Notes under the pieces: generated by a model
What the model was told of the DNA's origin: nothing
Databases searched by the model: none
What the model saw: the letters and a program-made list of their open reading frames with translations, nothing else
NCBI GenBank assembly: GCA_963728895.1
Contig: CAVSLM010000007.1
Span: forward strand, 496,001-560,000
DNA: 64,000 nt
Direction of reading: 5' to 3'
DNA from: CAVSLM01 sp963728895
GTDB taxonomy: Bacteria > Pseudomonadota > Gammaproteobacteria > JBBQDK01
Position numbers and translations under genes: made by a program
Shown: piece after piece, positions 26,733-36,350 of the stretch
Layout: the number at the start of each line of letters is the position of its first letter
Numbering within the stretch: position 1 is the first letter of the stretch

Positions 26733-27171
26733 GCTCGTCATGGCGCTGGGGTGGGCCGGCATGTACGGGGTCATGGCGCTCGCGGCCATCGGCAGCGTCA
26801 TCGGCTGTGCCGTCGCCGGGCAGGCGGCGATCGGCGCCATGGTCGACACCGAGTCGGGTCACGGCCGGTTCATCGGTGTCTCGGTGATGCCGTCCTCGCA
26901 GGTCATCTACGGAATCGTGGTCATGTTCACCCTGCAGCGCACGGTCACCCCGGAAAATGCGCCGGCGTTGTTCGGCATCGGCATCCTGGCAGGACTGGCG
27001 CTGATGTTCTCGGCCATGCTGCAGGGCCAGGCCTGTGCCTCGGCGATCCACGCCAGCAAGGCCAAGCCGGAGATCTTCGGCCTGTCGCTGGCACCGGCGG
27101 CGATCGTCGAGGGCTTCGCGGTATTCGCCTTCGTGTTCGCCCTGGTGCTGGCGGGCAACATTCCTCGCTGA
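26725..27171 (+). CDS. ntpK: V-type ATPase proteolipid subunit K
   Basis: The 148-residue rotor-ring protein has four membrane helices (two hairpins), as in Enterococcus NtpK. The ion-site residues can be matched: SSQVIYG in helix 2 (Ser-Gln for Thr64-Gln65), MLQGQ in helix 3 (Gln110) and VEGFAVFAF in helix 4 (essential Glu139). The two glutamines and Ser/Thr are sodium ligands in NtpK, so sodium rather than proton coupling is possible; this rests on a by-eye alignment. It is intact, unlike the three genes before it, and lies 13 bases before ntpE. Start ATG 26725 has GAGGGAG upstream. Confidence 0.93.
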   Translation: MNELVMALGWAGMYGVMALAAIGSVIGCAVAGQAAIGAMVDTESGHGRFIGVSVMPSSQVIYGIVVMFTLQRTVTPENAPALFGIGILAGLALMFSAMLQGQACASAIHASKAKPEIFGLSLAPAAIVEGFAVFAFVFALVLAGNIPR

Positions 27172-27184
27172 GCGGAGAACCGCC

Positions 27185-27886
27185 ATGGCCGAAACGCGTA
27201 GCGATCAACAGGCACGGCTCGCCTCCTCCGGCGTCGAGACGCTGATCGCGCGGCTGCGCGAAGAAGGCGTGGCTGCCGGGCGGCTGGAGGCCGAGCGCAT
27301 CGAGGCGGAGGCGCGGCGCCGCGCGGCGGACATCGTGCGCGAAGCCGAGGCGCACACCAAGGAGATGTGCGAGAACGCGCGCCGGGAAGTCAAGGCGCTG
27401 CAGACCGGCGGCGAGGAGGCGCTGCGCATCGCCATGCGCGACACCTTGCTGCGCCTGAAAGCGGAGCTGACCGGTCGCTTCAACGCCGAGGTGCGGCGCC
27501 TCATTGCGGTCGCGATGGACCAGGAAGCTTTTCTCAAGCAGCTCATCGTCGAGGTCGCCGCGCGCGCCCGCGAGGAGGCCGGCGTGGACCGGGGGCAACC
27601 GGTGCAGGTGCTGCTGCCGCGCACCCTGGTCGGCGTCGAGGAGCTGCGCCGCAAACCGCTGGAGCTGCGCGAAGGTTCGCTGTCGCACTTCGTGCTTTCG
27701 CTGGCCGGCAACGTGCTGGCCGAGGGCGTCACCTTCGGGGTGGCGGAGGACGAGGCCCGCGGCATCCGTCTGTACCTGCAGGACAAGAACGTCTACATCG
27801 ATCTCACCGACGAGAAGGTGGCCGCGCTGTTGCTGGAGCATCTGCAGCCGCGGTTTCGCGCCATCCTCGAAGGCACGGTGAAGTGA
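27185..27886 (+). CDS. ntpE: V-type ATPase subunit E (peripheral stalk)
   Basis: The 233-residue product has a long N-terminal helix rich in Ala/Glu/Arg (about residues 15-105, GRLEAERIEAEARRRAADIVREAEAH), which forms the stator coiled coil, and a globular C-terminal domain (about 125-230) ending YIDLTDEKVAALLLEHLQPRFRAILEG, characteristic of subunit E in the Chlamydia/spirochaete-type bacterial V-ATPases. CGGAG precedes the ATG at 27185. It links the V1 head to subunit I so that the rotor can turn against it. The reading frame is intact. Confidence 0.85.
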   Translation: MAETRSDQQARLASSGVETLIARLREEGVAAGRLEAERIEAEARRRAADIVREAEAHTKEMCENARREVKALQTGGEEALRIAMRDTLLRLKAELTGRFNAEVRRLIAVAMDQEAFLKQLIVEVAARAREEAGVDRGQPVQVLLPRTLVGVEELRRKPLELREGSLSHFVLSLAGNVLAEGVTFGVAEDEARGIRLYLQDKNVYIDLTDEKVAALLLEHLQPRFRAILEGTVK

Positions 27887-27899
27887 GCGGCCCCGGCAC

Positions 27900-28589
27900 A
27901 TGAGCACCCCCAATCACTACGCCATGCTGATCGCCAGCCTGCCCTATCACGGCCCGCTGTTCGGGGCGCGGCGCACGCCGCTGTCGCGCATCCGCCTGCG
28001 CCAGCGCCTCGCCCTGCTGCGCGAGGACCACGCCGCCTGCCTGCAGTGCATGACCGATCTGCTCGACTGGTCGCGACAGGGCATCGAGCGCACCGACGAA
28101 GCCCTGGTCGCGCGCGCCAAGGTCGTGGTGCCTGCCCTGTGCAACGATATGGCGCGCGAGCTCGTGGTCTGGCGCCTGGAGATGCGCACGGTGCTCGCCG
28201 CGCTACGCCGGCGCCGCAGTGGCCAGGCGAGCCCCGGGCAGCTGCGGCAATGGGGCTACGGCCGCTGGCTGGTGCAGATCCGCGAGCACTGGAACGACCC
28301 GCACTTCCGACTGGAGCGCGCGCTGCCGTGGCTGCCCGAGGCACGCACGCTGTTGGAACAGGGCGATGCGCTCGGCCTGGAACGCCTGCTGCTGGCGACG
28401 GTATGGGAGCACCTGGACCGCCTTGGCGTCGGTCATCACTTCGACTTCGAGGCGGTGCTGATCTACGCCCTGCGCTGGGATCTCATTGCACGCTGGACCA
28501 GCTACGACGGCGAGGCGGCCCTCGCCCGGTTCGACACCATGGTCGAGTCCGGTCTCGCAGCACCGCCTCGCACCGTGGAGGCAGCGTAA
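27900..28589 (+). CDS. DUF2764 V-ATPase-associated subunit (probable subunit C analogue)
   Basis: The 229-residue soluble protein begins NHYAMLIASLPYHGPLFGARRTPLS, the DUF2764 signature, and is mostly alpha-helical with many Arg and Trp residues. DUF2764 genes occupy the place between E and A in bacterial V-ATPase operons of the Chlamydia type, where a recognisable subunit C is missing; a rotor-collar role like subunit C is therefore inferred. It lies 13 bases after ntpE and its TAA stop shares one base with the ntpA ATG (TAATG), so all three are translationally coupled. Confidence 0.8.
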   Translation: MSTPNHYAMLIASLPYHGPLFGARRTPLSRIRLRQRLALLREDHAACLQCMTDLLDWSRQGIERTDEALVARAKVVVPALCNDMARELVVWRLEMRTVLAALRRRRSGQASPGQLRQWGYGRWLVQIREHWNDPHFRLERALPWLPEARTLLEQGDALGLERLLLATVWEHLDRLGVGHHFDFEAVLIYALRWDLIARWTSYDGEAALARFDTMVESGLAAPPRTVEAA

Positions 28590-30460
28590 TGGCTGAGAGC
28601 AGTGCGGCGCCACGTGCGGCGCAGGAGCCTGCGCCACCGGCGGTGCATCCCGACATGCCGGCGCGGGTCGTGGCCGTGCAGGAGAGTCTGGTGACCATAG
28701 AGGCCGGCTGGCGAGAGGGAGGGCGCACGCCGCTCAAGAAGAACGAAGTGGTCTACATCGAGCCCCGCAGACCGGGGCCGGAAGGCCGGCGCGAACGGCT
28801 GAAGTCGGAGGTGCTGCGCGTGCGCGGCAAGTATGCCGACGTGCAGGTCTACGAGGACACCGCGGGCGTGGCGGTGGGCGATCCGGTGGTGCAGTCCGGC
28901 GAGCTGCTTTCGGTGCTGCTCGGACCCGGACTGCTCGGCCAGGTCTACGACGGCCTGCAGAATCCGCTGGAGGGCATCGCCAACCGCTACGGCACTTTCC
29001 TGCCACGCGGCGCCGACGTCGAGCCACTCGACACGCGCAAGAAGTGGTCGTTCGTGCCGACGGTGCAGGCCGGGGCGCGGCTGCGCGCCGGCGGATTGCT
29101 CGGCACCGTGCAGGAAGGCACGTTCACCCACAAGATCCTGGTGCCCTTCGATCAGCCGGGTGAGGTCCAGGTGACCTGGATCCAGGAAGGCAGCGTCACC
29201 ATCGACACGCCGGTGGCGCGTATCGCCGATGCGCGCGGCCGCGAGCAGTCGCTGGACCTCACGCGACGCTGGCCCGTGCGTCGTTCGCTGGCCGAGCAGA
29301 TGCTGCGCAGGCGCGTCGTCGAGCGCATCTATCCGCACGAGCCGATGACCACCACCATCCGCCTGATCGACACCTTTTTCCCCATCGCACGCGGTGGCAC
29401 CGGCTGCATCCCCGGACCCTTTGGTGCCGGCAAGACCGTGCTCCAGCACCTGCTGGCCAAGCACTCGGCCGTGGACGTGGTCGTGGTCGTCGCCTGCGGC
29501 GAGCGCGCCGGCGAGGTGGTGGAAACCATCACCGAGTTCCCGCGCCTTGCCGATCCGCGCACCGGCGGCTCGCTGATGGACCGCACCATCATCATCTGCA
29601 ATACCTCCTCCATGCCGGTCGCAGCACGCGAGGCGTCGATCTACACCGGCATCACGCTCGGCGAGTACTACCGGCAGATGGGCTACAACGTGCTGCTGCT
29701 GGCCGATTCCACCTCGCGCTGGGCACAGGCGATGCGCGAGACCTCGGGACGCCTGGAGGAAATTCCGGGCGAGGAAGCCTTCCCGGCGTATCTGGACTCG
29801 GCGATCCGCGGCGTGTACGAGCGCGCGGGCGTGATCCGGGGAGCCGACGGCGCCGAAGGCAGCCTCACCATGATCGGGTCCGTGTCGCCCGCCGGCGGCA
29901 ATTTCGAGGAGCCGGTAACCCAGTCGACGCTGAGCACCGTGAAATGTTTCCTGGGACTGTCCTACGATCGCGCCTACAAGCGCTTCTACCCCGCTGTCGA
30001 TCCGCTGATCTCCTGGTCGCGCTATCTCGAGCAGCTTGCGCCCTGGTTCACGGAGCACCTGGAAACCACCTGGGTGGAGCGCGTCGCGGCAATGCAGAGA
30101 CTGTTGGAGCACGGGGACCAGGTGCAGCAAATGATGCAGGTGACCGGCGAGGAGGGCATCACCACCGAGGACTACATCGTCTACCAGGAGGCGCTGTTAC
30201 TCGACATGGTGTACCTGCAGCAGGACGCCTACGACAAGGTCGACGCCTCAGTGCCCATGCAGCGCCAGCAGGTCGCCTTTGCCCTCGCCCACGGCCTGAC
30301 CACCCGCCCCTACTCGTTCGCCGACAAGGCCGCGGTGCGGGACTATTTCACTCGCCTCACGGGGCTGTTCAAGAACTGGAATTACGCCGAGGGCGATTCG
30401 GCCGAGTACAAGCGCCTGCTGCAGGAGATCCACGCGCTCGCAGAGAGCGTCGCGCGATAG
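28589..30460 (+). CDS. ntpA: V-type ATPase catalytic subunit A
   Basis: The 623-residue catalytic subunit has an N-terminal barrel (about residues 25-95), the bulge or non-homologous region typical of A subunits (about 115-220), the P-loop GPFGAGKTVLQ (about 277-287), the catalytic Glu region ACGERAGEVVE, the LLADSTSRWAQAMRE block and a helical C-terminus. It hydrolyses or synthesises ATP at the A/B interface. It is intact and is last in the operon, whereas in Chlamydia-type operons A precedes B; the whole order is a rotation of E-DUF2764-A-B-D-I-K. A double hairpin follows. Confidence 0.96.
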   Translation: MAESSAAPRAAQEPAPPAVHPDMPARVVAVQESLVTIEAGWREGGRTPLKKNEVVYIEPRRPGPEGRRERLKSEVLRVRGKYADVQVYEDTAGVAVGDPVVQSGELLSVLLGPGLLGQVYDGLQNPLEGIANRYGTFLPRGADVEPLDTRKKWSFVPTVQAGARLRAGGLLGTVQEGTFTHKILVPFDQPGEVQVTWIQEGSVTIDTPVARIADARGREQSLDLTRRWPVRRSLAEQMLRRRVVERIYPHEPMTTTIRLIDTFFPIARGGTGCIPGPFGAGKTVLQHLLAKHSAVDVVVVVACGERAGEVVETITEFPRLADPRTGGSLMDRTIIICNTSSMPVAAREASIYTGITLGEYYRQMGYNVLLLADSTSRWAQAMRETSGRLEEIPGEEAFPAYLDSAIRGVYERAGVIRGADGAEGSLTMIGSVSPAGGNFEEPVTQSTLSTVKCFLGLSYDRAYKRFYPAVDPLISWSRYLEQLAPWFTEHLETTWVERVAAMQRLLEHGDQVQQMMQVTGEEGITTEDYIVYQEALLLDMVYLQQDAYDKVDASVPMQRQQVAFALAHGLTTRPYSFADKAAVRDYFTRLTGLFKNWNYAEGDSAEYKRLLQEIHALAESVAR

Positions 30461-30482
30461 ATTTCTGCTCGGCCTGTCGCTG

Positions 30483-30508
30483 CAGGGGCGGCGCTCGAAC
30501 CGCCCCTG
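30483..30508. terminator. Bidirectional hairpin between ntpA and the hemerythrin gene
   Basis: CAGGGGCGG (30483-30491) and CCGCCCCTG (30500-30508) form a perfect 9-bp stem; a second GCCGGC stem follows directly. It separates convergent genes and lacks a long U-tract. Confidence 0.6.
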
Positions 30509-30548
30509 TCTGCCGGCGGGCCGCTCTTGCCGGCGGCCGGGACGTTGC

Positions 30549-30986
30549 TCAGGCGGCGATCCTGTCGCCCGCCACGCGCCTGACCAGCGGATACAGATGC
30601 TCGGTTTCGTCCTCGATGCGCTTCAGCACCAGCTTGAACATGTCCTGGGTATCGCGCACAAACTCGCCATGGTCTTTCACGCGCAACTCGTGCTCGTGGC
30701 ACCAGCGATGCAGATACTGATTGAACACCCGCCGGATCTCGGCCGAGCCGGACAGGAACATATTGGCGGTGTTCTTGACCTTGGGCTCCTCGTGCGTAAG
30801 GAGGTAGGTGTAGAGCGCCTTCTCCTCGATATCGAGATGATCCTTCACCATGCCCACATAACGGAAGAAAAGATCACAGGTAATCTTATTGTCGCACAGT
30901 GTCCGCTCGGTGATCAGGCGCGACACTACGTTCGATAGCTCGGTGATGCGGTGATTCTGCTCGTTGAGCTGTGCAAAGGTGATCAT
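30549..30986 (-). CDS. Hemerythrin-domain protein
   Basis: The 145-residue helical protein has the spaced His/Glu pattern of HHE hemerythrins: QNHRITELS, VKDHLDIEEKALYTYL, NQYLHRWCHEHELRVKDHGEF and RIEDETEHLYPLV. A di-iron centre binding oxygen or nitric oxide is expected; roles include redox sensing and iron handling. GAGGAG six bases before ATG 30986 fixes the start; the frame is open upstream, but without domain homology. It is transcribed alone, convergent with the V-ATPase operon. Confidence 0.85.
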   Translation of the reverse strand: MITFAQLNEQNHRITELSNVVSRLITERTLCDNKITCDLFFRYVGMVKDHLDIEEKALYTYLLTHEEPKVKNTANMFLSGSAEIRRVFNQYLHRWCHEHELRVKDHGEFVRDTQDMFKLVLKRIEDETEHLYPLVRRVAGDRIAA

Positions 30987-31279
30987 GACCTGCTCCTCGG
31001 TGGTAAACTCCCCGCGAAACCGTGCGGCGCCGACATCCCGAACGGCGCGGGTGGCGATTACTCTCAGGAAATCCATGGACATTGTCAACGCGCATCGCGC
31101 ATCCGCTTCGCGTGTTCCAGGAATGCCGTTGCGCAATCGTTGCACCACGCAACCAACGCACCAAATGCCGGCGCCGAGCCGCATCGTCTCACAGCGCGGC
31201 GGGAACCAAAAGACACTCCCGGGCGACTAACCATTCTGGTGCCCGGCACCTGCCCGTCGCAATTTCGCAAGGATCCTCC

Positions 31280-32431
31280 ATGACTCGATCGTTCCTGCGC
31301 CTTGCCACGCTGGGCGCGAGCCTGCTGGTGCTCGCCGCCTGCAACAGGGCCGAACCCCAGAATTCCCCGGCAGCGGCACCGCCGCCGCCGGAGGTCGCGG
31401 TAATCCAGGCCAAACCGCAGTCGGTTCCGCTGGAGCGCGAGGTCGTCGGCCGTCTCGCCGCGACCCGTGTGGCGCAGGTGCGTGCGCGCGTCGCGGGCAT
31501 CGTGCTCGAGCGCACCTACAAGGAAGGTACGGACGTGCAGCGCGGGCAGGTGCTGTTTCGCATCGACCCCGCGCCCCTCGAGGCGGCGCTGCACGAGCAG
31601 CAGGCCGCGCTCGCCAAGGCGCGCGCCGATGCCGCGAATGCCGCGGCAACCGCCAAGCGCTACCGCGAGCTCGCCCCGAAGCATCTCATTTCTTCGCAGG
31701 ATCTGGATACGGCGCTCGCCAACGAGCGCAGCACCGCGGCGGCCGTGCAGCAGGCCGAGGCCGCCGTGGAAACCGCACGTCTCAATCTCAGCTACGCTAC
31801 CGTGACTGCACCCATTGCCGGACGTGCCGGGCGGGCGCTGGTGACCGAGGGTGCGCTGGTCGGCCAGGGCGAGGCGACGCCGCTCACCACCGTCGAGCAG
31901 ATCGATCCGATCTACGTGAACTTCAGCCAGTCGGTCACCGAGCTGCAGGAGCTCCGGCGGATATCCAGCGGGACGACGCGCGCCGAAGTGAGCGTGCTGC
32001 TGGCGAGCGGCACGGTCGATCCGCACGTCGGTACCTTGGATTTCTCCGACCTGGCGGCGGATCCGGCGACCGGGGCGGTTTCGCTGCGCGCCATCGTTCC
32101 CAATCCTCAGCATCGCCTGCTGCCGGGAATGTTCGTCCGGCTGCGGCTCACCATGGGCCGGCTCGACCAGGCCTTTCTGCTGCCACAGTCGGCAGTGGCA
32201 CGCGACGCCAAGGGCGCCTATGCGCTGGTGGTGGACACATCGGGCAAGGTGGCCCAGCAGCGGCTCGAGCTGCACGGCATGACCCGCGAGGACTGGATCG
32301 TGACCGGCGACCTGCACAACGGCGATCAGGTGGTGGTGCAAGGACTGCAGAAAGTGCAGCCGGGCGCCACCGCCAGGGCGGTGCCCGCAACGGCAGCGGC
32401 AAGCGCCGGCACCGCTTCGCTCCAGGACTGA
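31280..32431 (+). CDS. RND efflux membrane fusion lipoprotein (AcrA/MexA family)
   Basis: The 383-residue periplasmic adaptor has a lipoprotein signal with lipobox LVLAAC (Cys about residue 19), a short proline-rich linker, then the lipoyl and alpha-hairpin domain (QVRARVAGIVLERTYKEGTDVQRGQVLFRID ... LSYATVTAPIAGRAGRALV) and the beta-barrel with GMFVRLRLTMGRLDQAFLLPQSAV. It connects the inner-membrane RND pump encoded 10 bases downstream to an outer-membrane channel; no TolC/OprM gene lies nearby, so a shared channel is likely. ATG 31280 is chosen because it begins the lipoprotein signal; there is a GGA just upstream. Confidence 0.95.
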   Translation: MTRSFLRLATLGASLLVLAACNRAEPQNSPAAAPPPPEVAVIQAKPQSVPLEREVVGRLAATRVAQVRARVAGIVLERTYKEGTDVQRGQVLFRIDPAPLEAALHEQQAALAKARADAANAAATAKRYRELAPKHLISSQDLDTALANERSTAAAVQQAEAAVETARLNLSYATVTAPIAGRAGRALVTEGALVGQGEATPLTTVEQIDPIYVNFSQSVTELQELRRISSGTTRAEVSVLLASGTVDPHVGTLDFSDLAADPATGAVSLRAIVPNPQHRLLPGMFVRLRLTMGRLDQAFLLPQSAVARDAKGAYALVVDTSGKVAQQRLELHGMTREDWIVTGDLHNGDQVVVQGLQKVQPGATARAVPATAAASAGTASLQD

Positions 32432-32441
32432 GGCGCTCCCG

Positions 32442-35400
32442 ATGCCCCGATTCTTCATCGACCGGCCCATCTTCGCCTGGGTGGTGGCCATCCTCATCAC
32501 GCTGGCGGGGGCCGCGGCAATCTTCAATCTGCCGGTAGCGGCCTATCCGGCGATCGCCCCGCCGCAGGTCAGCATCAGCGCCACCTATCCGGGCGCCAGC
32601 GCAGAGGTGATCGAAAACACCGTCACCTCGGTGATCGAGCAGCAGCTCACCGGCGTCGACAACCTGCTGTATTTCGAATCGACTTCGCGCGGCAACGGCA
32701 CCGTACAGATCACGCTGACCTTCATCAACGGCACCGACCCCGACATCGCGGCGGTGCAGGTGCAGAACCGGCTGAGCATCGCGCAGCCGCGTCTGCCGCA
32801 GGAAGTGGTGCAGAACGGCATCACCGTCGCCAAATCCAACAATGACTTCCTCATGGTCATCGCGCTGCAGTCGCGCGACCGCAGCCTCGACACCTATGCG
32901 CTCAACAATCTGATTTCCTCGCAGGTGCTCGACCCCATACAGCGCCTACCCGGCGTCGGCAGCGCGAACCTGTTCGGCGCGTCCTATGCCATGCGTATCT
33001 GGCTCGATCCGGACAAGCTGCGCGGCTACGGGCTCGGCGCATCTGCGGTACTCGATGCCGTGCGCAACCAGAACGTGCAGATCGCCGCCGGCAGTATCGG
33101 TGCCGAGCCGGCACCCTCCGGGCAGGGCTTCACCGCCGCAGTGAGCGCGGCGAGCCGCTTCACCTCCGCGGAGCAGTTCGCGAACATCATCCTGCGTACC
33201 AGTCCGGACGGCAGCACGGTGCACCTCTCGGACGTGGCGCGCATCGACCTCGGCGCCGAGAGCTACGGTCACGATGTGCATCTCAACGGCGACCCGATCG
33301 CCGGCTTCGCCATCCTGCTGTCGCCGGACGCCAACGCCCTGCAGGTCGCCGATGCGGTACGCAGCAAGATGAAGGAGCTGGCGCAGTATTTTCCGGCCGG
33401 CGTCACCTGGCTGGTGCCCTACGACACCACGCAGTTCATCAGCATCTCGATCCGCGAGGTGATCTTCACCCTCTGCGAGGCCATCGTGCTGGTGTTCCTG
33501 GTCATGCTGCTGTTCCTGCAGAACCTGCGCGCCACGCTGATTCCGACCCTGGTGGTGCCGGTGGCACTGACCAGTGCCTTCGCCGGCATGTACGTGAGTG
33601 GGTTCTCGGTCAACGTGCTCACGCTGTTCGGCCTGGTGCTCGCCATCGGCCTGGTGGTCGACGATGCCATCGTGGTGGTGGAGAACGTCGAGCGCATCAT
33701 GACCGAGGAAGGCCTGCCGCCGAAGGAGGCCACGCGCAAGGCCATGGACCAGATCACCGGGGCGGTCATCGCCATGACCACCGTGCTCGCCGCGGTGTTC
33801 ATTCCCATGGCGCTGGTGGGCGGCAGTGTGGGCGTGATCTATCGCCAGTTCTCCCTCACCATCGCCATCTCCATGGGCATCTCGGCGCTGATGGCGCTCA
33901 GCTTCACGCCGGCGCTGTGCGCCACGCTGCTGAAGCCGGTGCACGGGGAACCGAATTTCTTCCTGCGCGGCTTCAACCGCACCTACGGCGGCCTCACCCG
34001 GGTCTACCTGGCACGCGTGGCGCGCGCCATCCGCCACACGCCGCGCTGGATGGTCGCCTTCGCCGTGCTGGTGGGAATCGCCACCCTGCTGTTCACGCGT
34101 CTGCCCACCAGCTTCCTGCCCGAGGAGGATCAGGGCTATGCACTCGTCATCGTGCAGCTGCCGCCCGGCGCCAACATGGAGCGCACGGGCGAAGTGCTGC
34201 GGCAGATGGAGGGTATCATTCAGAAGAACCCGGCAGTGGACAAGGTGCTCGATGTTGCCGGATTCAGCTTCCTGGGCCAGGGCGAGAACGTCGGCCTGGG
34301 CTTCGTCCGCCTCAAGGAGTGGGACGAGCGCACCAGTTCCGAGGAGAGCATCAACGGCTTCATCCGCTGGGCGAACGGTGCATTGCAGAATATCAAGGGT
34401 GCCAACCTGTTCGTCATCAATCTGCCCACGATCCGCGGCCTCGGCCGATTCGGCGGCTTCGATTTCCGGCTCGAGGATCGCGCCGGGCTCGGTCACGACC
34501 AGCTGATGCAGGCGCGCAATACCCTGCTTGCCAACGCCGCGAAGAATCCCGTGCTGTACGGCGTGCGCCCCAACCAGCTGGAAGACGCACCGGAGGTACA
34601 GCTGCACGTCGATCGCGTGCAGGCGCAGTCGATGGGTCTTTCACTGCCCGACATCTACGACGCCATCCGGTTGATGCTGGCACCGGTGTACGCCAACGAC
34701 TTCAGCTACAAGGGGCGGGTGCTGAAGGTGCTGCTCGAGGCCGATGCGCCCTACCGCAGCCGGCTCGAAGACCTGAACCGCTACTATGTTCCCTCCAGCG
34801 AAGGCGGCATCGACAACATGGTGCCGCTCACCAGCGTGGTGTCCTCGCACTGGTCGCTGACGCCGCCGGCCATCGATCATTACAACGGTCATCCCTCCAT
34901 CCAGATCAACGGCTCGGCCGCGCCGGGCCACAGCTCGGGGCAGGCCATGGAGGCCATGGTGAACATCGTGCAGCAGGATCTGCCGAACGGCATCGGCTAC
35001 GAGTGGTCCGGCCAGTCACTGCAGGAAATCATTTCCGGCCAGCAGGCGCCGATTCTGTTCGCGCTGTCGCTGCTGGTGGTGTTCCTCGCGCTGGCGGCGC
35101 TGTACGAGAGCTGGTCGGTGCCGGTTGCCGTGATGCTGGTGGTTCCGCTGGGCGTGCTGGGCGCGCTCAGCTTCACCTGGCTGCGCGGACTGGAGAACGA
35201 CGTGTTCTTCAAGGTGGGGCTCATCGCCGTCATCGGCCTTTCGGCCAAGAACGCCATCCTGATCATCGAATTCGCGCATACCATGCACGAGCAGGGCCGC
35301 GGCCTGCTCGATGCGACGCTCGAGGCCTGCCGATTGCGCTTCCGGCCGATCCTCATGACCTCCATCGCCTTCATCCTGGGCGTGCTGCCGCTCGCCGTTT

Positions 35401-35591
35401 CCACCGGCGCCGGCGCCAACAGCCGCCATGCCATCGGTACCGACGTCATGGGCGGCATGTTCGGCGCAACGGTGTTCGGCGTGTTGTTCGTGCCGGTGTT
35501 CTACGTCGTGGTGCGTAGTGTGTTGGGCGACAAGGCCGAGGCCAGCGAGCGTGCGCCCGGGCGCGCTGCACCTTCCGAGCCGCCACCGTAG
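32442..35591 (+). CDS. RND multidrug efflux transporter (HAE1, AcrB/MexB family)
   Basis: The 1049-residue inner-membrane pump has twelve helices and two large periplasmic loops. The start MPRFFIDRPIFAWVVAI, the proton-relay aspartates in LAIGLVVDDAIVVVENVERIM and the lysine in IGLSAKNAILIIEFAHTMHE are all in place, as is the hydrophobic-amphiphilic-exporter signature GAxNSRHAIGTDVMGGM near the end. It trimerises and exports drugs or other amphiphiles using the proton gradient. Complete and unbroken over 3.1 kb. No local repressor gene adjoins the operon. Confidence 0.97.
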   Translation: MPRFFIDRPIFAWVVAILITLAGAAAIFNLPVAAYPAIAPPQVSISATYPGASAEVIENTVTSVIEQQLTGVDNLLYFESTSRGNGTVQITLTFINGTDPDIAAVQVQNRLSIAQPRLPQEVVQNGITVAKSNNDFLMVIALQSRDRSLDTYALNNLISSQVLDPIQRLPGVGSANLFGASYAMRIWLDPDKLRGYGLGASAVLDAVRNQNVQIAAGSIGAEPAPSGQGFTAAVSAASRFTSAEQFANIILRTSPDGSTVHLSDVARIDLGAESYGHDVHLNGDPIAGFAILLSPDANALQVADAVRSKMKELAQYFPAGVTWLVPYDTTQFISISIREVIFTLCEAIVLVFLVMLLFLQNLRATLIPTLVVPVALTSAFAGMYVSGFSVNVLTLFGLVLAIGLVVDDAIVVVENVERIMTEEGLPPKEATRKAMDQITGAVIAMTTVLAAVFIPMALVGGSVGVIYRQFSLTIAISMGISALMALSFTPALCATLLKPVHGEPNFFLRGFNRTYGGLTRVYLARVARAIRHTPRWMVAFAVLVGIATLLFTRLPTSFLPEEDQGYALVIVQLPPGANMERTGEVLRQMEGIIQKNPAVDKVLDVAGFSFLGQGENVGLGFVRLKEWDERTSSEESINGFIRWANGALQNIKGANLFVINLPTIRGLGRFGGFDFRLEDRAGLGHDQLMQARNTLLANAAKNPVLYGVRPNQLEDAPEVQLHVDRVQAQSMGLSLPDIYDAIRLMLAPVYANDFSYKGRVLKVLLEADAPYRSRLEDLNRYYVPSSEGGIDNMVPLTSVVSSHWSLTPPAIDHYNGHPSIQINGSAAPGHSSGQAMEAMVNIVQQDLPNGIGYEWSGQSLQEIISGQQAPILFALSLLVVFLALAALYESWSVPVAVMLVVPLGVLGALSFTWLRGLENDVFFKVGLIAVIGLSAKNAILIIEFAHTMHEQGRGLLDATLEACRLRFRPILMTSIAFILGVLPLAVSTGAGANSRHAIGTDVMGGMFGATVFGVLFVPVFYVVVRSVLGDKAEASERAPGRAAPSEPPP

Positions 35592-35769
35592 AACCAGGGC
35601 ATCGCAATGCTTGTTCTATGCGGGCCGCGCTGTTACCCTCCCCGCGCCGTCTGTCTCGCGGCCGATCCGATCAACCCTGCCATGAGTTCTCGCCGTGCAC
35701 AAAACGTCTGCCATTTCGAGGACGCTCGGGTCCGACCGACACCCGAAACCGCACCGCAGGATCCGGTGG

Positions 35770-36246
35770 ATGCATTCCCTGCTGTTGTGCCTCATGGCGT
35801 TGGCGCCGCTCGCCGGTGCTGCGGATCGGGACCCCGGTCCGGGCGTCCGGCCGGAGCCCTATTACGACTGGCAGGTGGAGAACAATGAAATCAGGAAACC
35901 CCTCGGTGGGCTCACGGGGAATGCGGCGCGCGGGGCGCACATCGCGAGCGACCAGCACGGGGGAAACTGCCTCGCCTGCCATAAGCTCCCCATCGCCGGC
36001 GAGGAGTTCTACGGCAACCTGGGGCCGCCGCTGGCCGGCATCGCATCGCGCCAGTCGGTGGGCATGCTGCGCCTGCATGTGGTCGATCAGACCCGCTTCA
36101 ATCCCGAGACCGTAATGCCGGGCTACTACCGGCGCTTCACCCAGCTGCACCGCGTTGCCGCCAAGTACCGGGGCCGGACCTATCTCACTGCCCAGCAGGT
36201 CGAGGACGTCGTCGCGTGGCTGGCGACGCTGAAGCAGACGCCCTAG
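35770..36246 (+). CDS. soxX: SoxX, mono-heme subunit of the SoxAX cytochrome
   Basis: The 158-residue precursor has a signal peptide (MHSLLLCLMALAPLAGAA) and one heme c site, NCLACHKLP, followed by the SoxX pattern GNLGPPLAGI and the axial methionine in TVMPGYYRRF, ending LTAQQVEDVVAWLATLK. SoxAX joins thiosulfate oxidatively to the carrier SoxY in the periplasm. I prefer ATG 35770 (AGGA eight bases upstream) to the GTG at 35695, which would give a 42-residue leader. It follows the RND operon by about 180 bases; a weak promoter-like pair TTGTTC/TACCCT lies at 35612-35640. Confidence 0.92.
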   Translation: MHSLLLCLMALAPLAGAADRDPGPGVRPEPYYDWQVENNEIRKPLGGLTGNAARGAHIASDQHGGNCLACHKLPIAGEEFYGNLGPPLAGIASRQSVGMLRLHVVDQTRFNPETVMPGYYRRFTQLHRVAAKYRGRTYLTAQQVEDVVAWLATLKQTP

Positions 36247-36350
36247 TGCCCCGTGTCGCGGCGCAGCGGATGTCGTGCGGGAGGAAATCGAAATTGCACC
36301 AGCTCCGAAAGTTAAGGCACGCAGCAGGAACACGCCTGCCGCGGCGAGCG

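Noticed and set aside
32946..34607. 553-codon minus-strand frame inside the RND pump
   Set aside because: His/Asp/Gln-rich composition is typical of antisense reading of membrane-protein codons; the pump frame is unmistakable.
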